Assembly (NCBI RefSeq): GCF_002008365.1 | Contig: NZ_MRDL01000036.1 | Location: 87,676 to 151,675, forward strand | Reading direction: 5' to 3' | From: Rhizobium leguminosarum bv. viciae USDA 2370 | GTDB lineage: Bacteria; Pseudomonadota; Alphaproteobacteria; Rhizobiales; Rhizobiaceae | Length of the DNA: 64,000 nt | In this document: positions 63,817 to 64,000 of the stretch, in pieces | Position numbering within the stretch: position 1 is the first letter of the stretch | Layout of the letters: each line of letters starts with the position of its first letter | Position numbers and translations under genes: made by a program | The notes under the pieces: generated by a model | What the model was told of the DNA's origin: nothing | The model's database searches: none | What the model saw: only the letters and a program-made list of their open reading frames with translations

Positions 63817-63864
63817 CTCACGCTCCCTCATTCCTGTGACACGCACCGGATGAGGGAGCGTGAG
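63817..63864. repeat. 15-bp perfect inverted repeat downstream of ecfG
   Basis: CTCACGCTCCCTCAT and its exact complement ATGAGGGAGCGTGAG, separated by 18 nt, in the gap after the ecfG terminator. No T run follows on either strand. Confidence 0.6.
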
Positions 63865-63959
63865 ATGGCGTCCTTGCCTAATTTTCCGCTCGTATGTGAG
63901 GGGGAAAGTGTTCACTCTCTCCATTTTCGTAGCGAGTACGCATAGAGCGAGTCCCTCAA

Positions 63960-64000
63960 TCAATCGTCGCGCTTCGAGCCCACCAGATTGGCTGCGACGA
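63960..64000 (-). CDS. Possible 3' end of a gene running off the window
   Basis: On the minus strand an open frame enters from beyond the window edge and ends VAANLVGSKRDD then TGA at 63960-63962. Composition looks coding, but only about 13 codons are visible, too few to name a family. Converges with ecfG. Confidence 0.3.
   Translation of the reverse strand, partial: VAANLVGSKRDD

Overview
The window reads as chromosome of a Rhizobium species of the leguminosarum/etli group (Alphaproteobacteria, Hyphomicrobiales). Support: high GC with strong codon bias, the ChpT-CtrA-SciP cell-cycle genes, the PhyR-NepR-EcfG general stress locus, complete Liv and Urt transporters, a urease cluster interleaved with rhizobial accessory genes, and short palindromic intergenic repeats of the kind common in rhizobial chromosomes. 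The species assignment is inference. No tRNA, rRNA, CRISPR array, phage or transposase gene is visible; the region looks like core genome with repeat-driven decay at one gene.

Layout. 1-4400: cell-cycle block, with chpT, a single-domain response regulator, ctrA, a FliJ-like gene, a GNAT acetyltransferase, a PqiA-like membrane protein and sciP. 4800-5650: a LuxR-type gene destroyed by frameshifts and by a palindromic repeat. 5760-7930: an exopolysaccharide-type sugar transferase and CysQ. 8470-14005: branched-chain amino-acid ABC operon livHMGF, a small membrane protein gene and livK. 14140-21513: a 2-hydroxyacid dehydrogenase, a two-component system whose kinase carries an NCS1 transporter domain, and a secreted PAP2 phosphatase. 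21701-36145: urea uptake (urtABCDE) followed by urease (ureD, A, B, C, E, F, G) with several non-urease genes between. 36236-41616: a Crp/Fnr regulator and an RND efflux pump. 42230-50652: an ABC importer, a cupin, dihydropyrimidinase, a small unknown protein, a carbamoyl-amidase and a RutR-like regulator. 50658-57520: bacteriophytochrome with heme oxygenase, a LysR regulator with a quinone-oxidoreductase-type enzyme, and rhodanese with an FtrA-type regulator. 57598-60288: dihydropyrimidine dehydrogenase preTA. 60500-63709: the general stress locus (HWE kinase, phyR, nepR, ecfG), with a probable small RNA.

How it fits together. Much of the window concerns nitrogen scavenging. Pyrimidines would be imported by the NMT1-type ABC system, reduced by PreTA, ring-opened by HydA and decarbamoylated by the M20 amidase, releasing ammonia, CO2 and beta-alanine. 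RutR-box-like palindromes lie upstream of the amidase operon/rutR and of preT, suggesting one regulon. Urea is imported by Urt and split by urease. The NCS1-kinase system sits next to urtA and may sense a related nitrogen compound (inference).

The most interesting signals are: (1) sequences matching GGAAC-N16/17-CGTT, the EcfG consensus, before phyR, before the HWE kinase, and before an unannotated stretch of about 120 nt that ends in a strong terminator, which predicts an EcfG-controlled small RNA; (2) a nearly perfect 29-bp dyad in the phyR-nepR gap; (3) the transporter-Cys cluster-kinase-receiver fusion; and (4) a sialyltransferase-like gene and other non-urease genes kept inside the urease operon.
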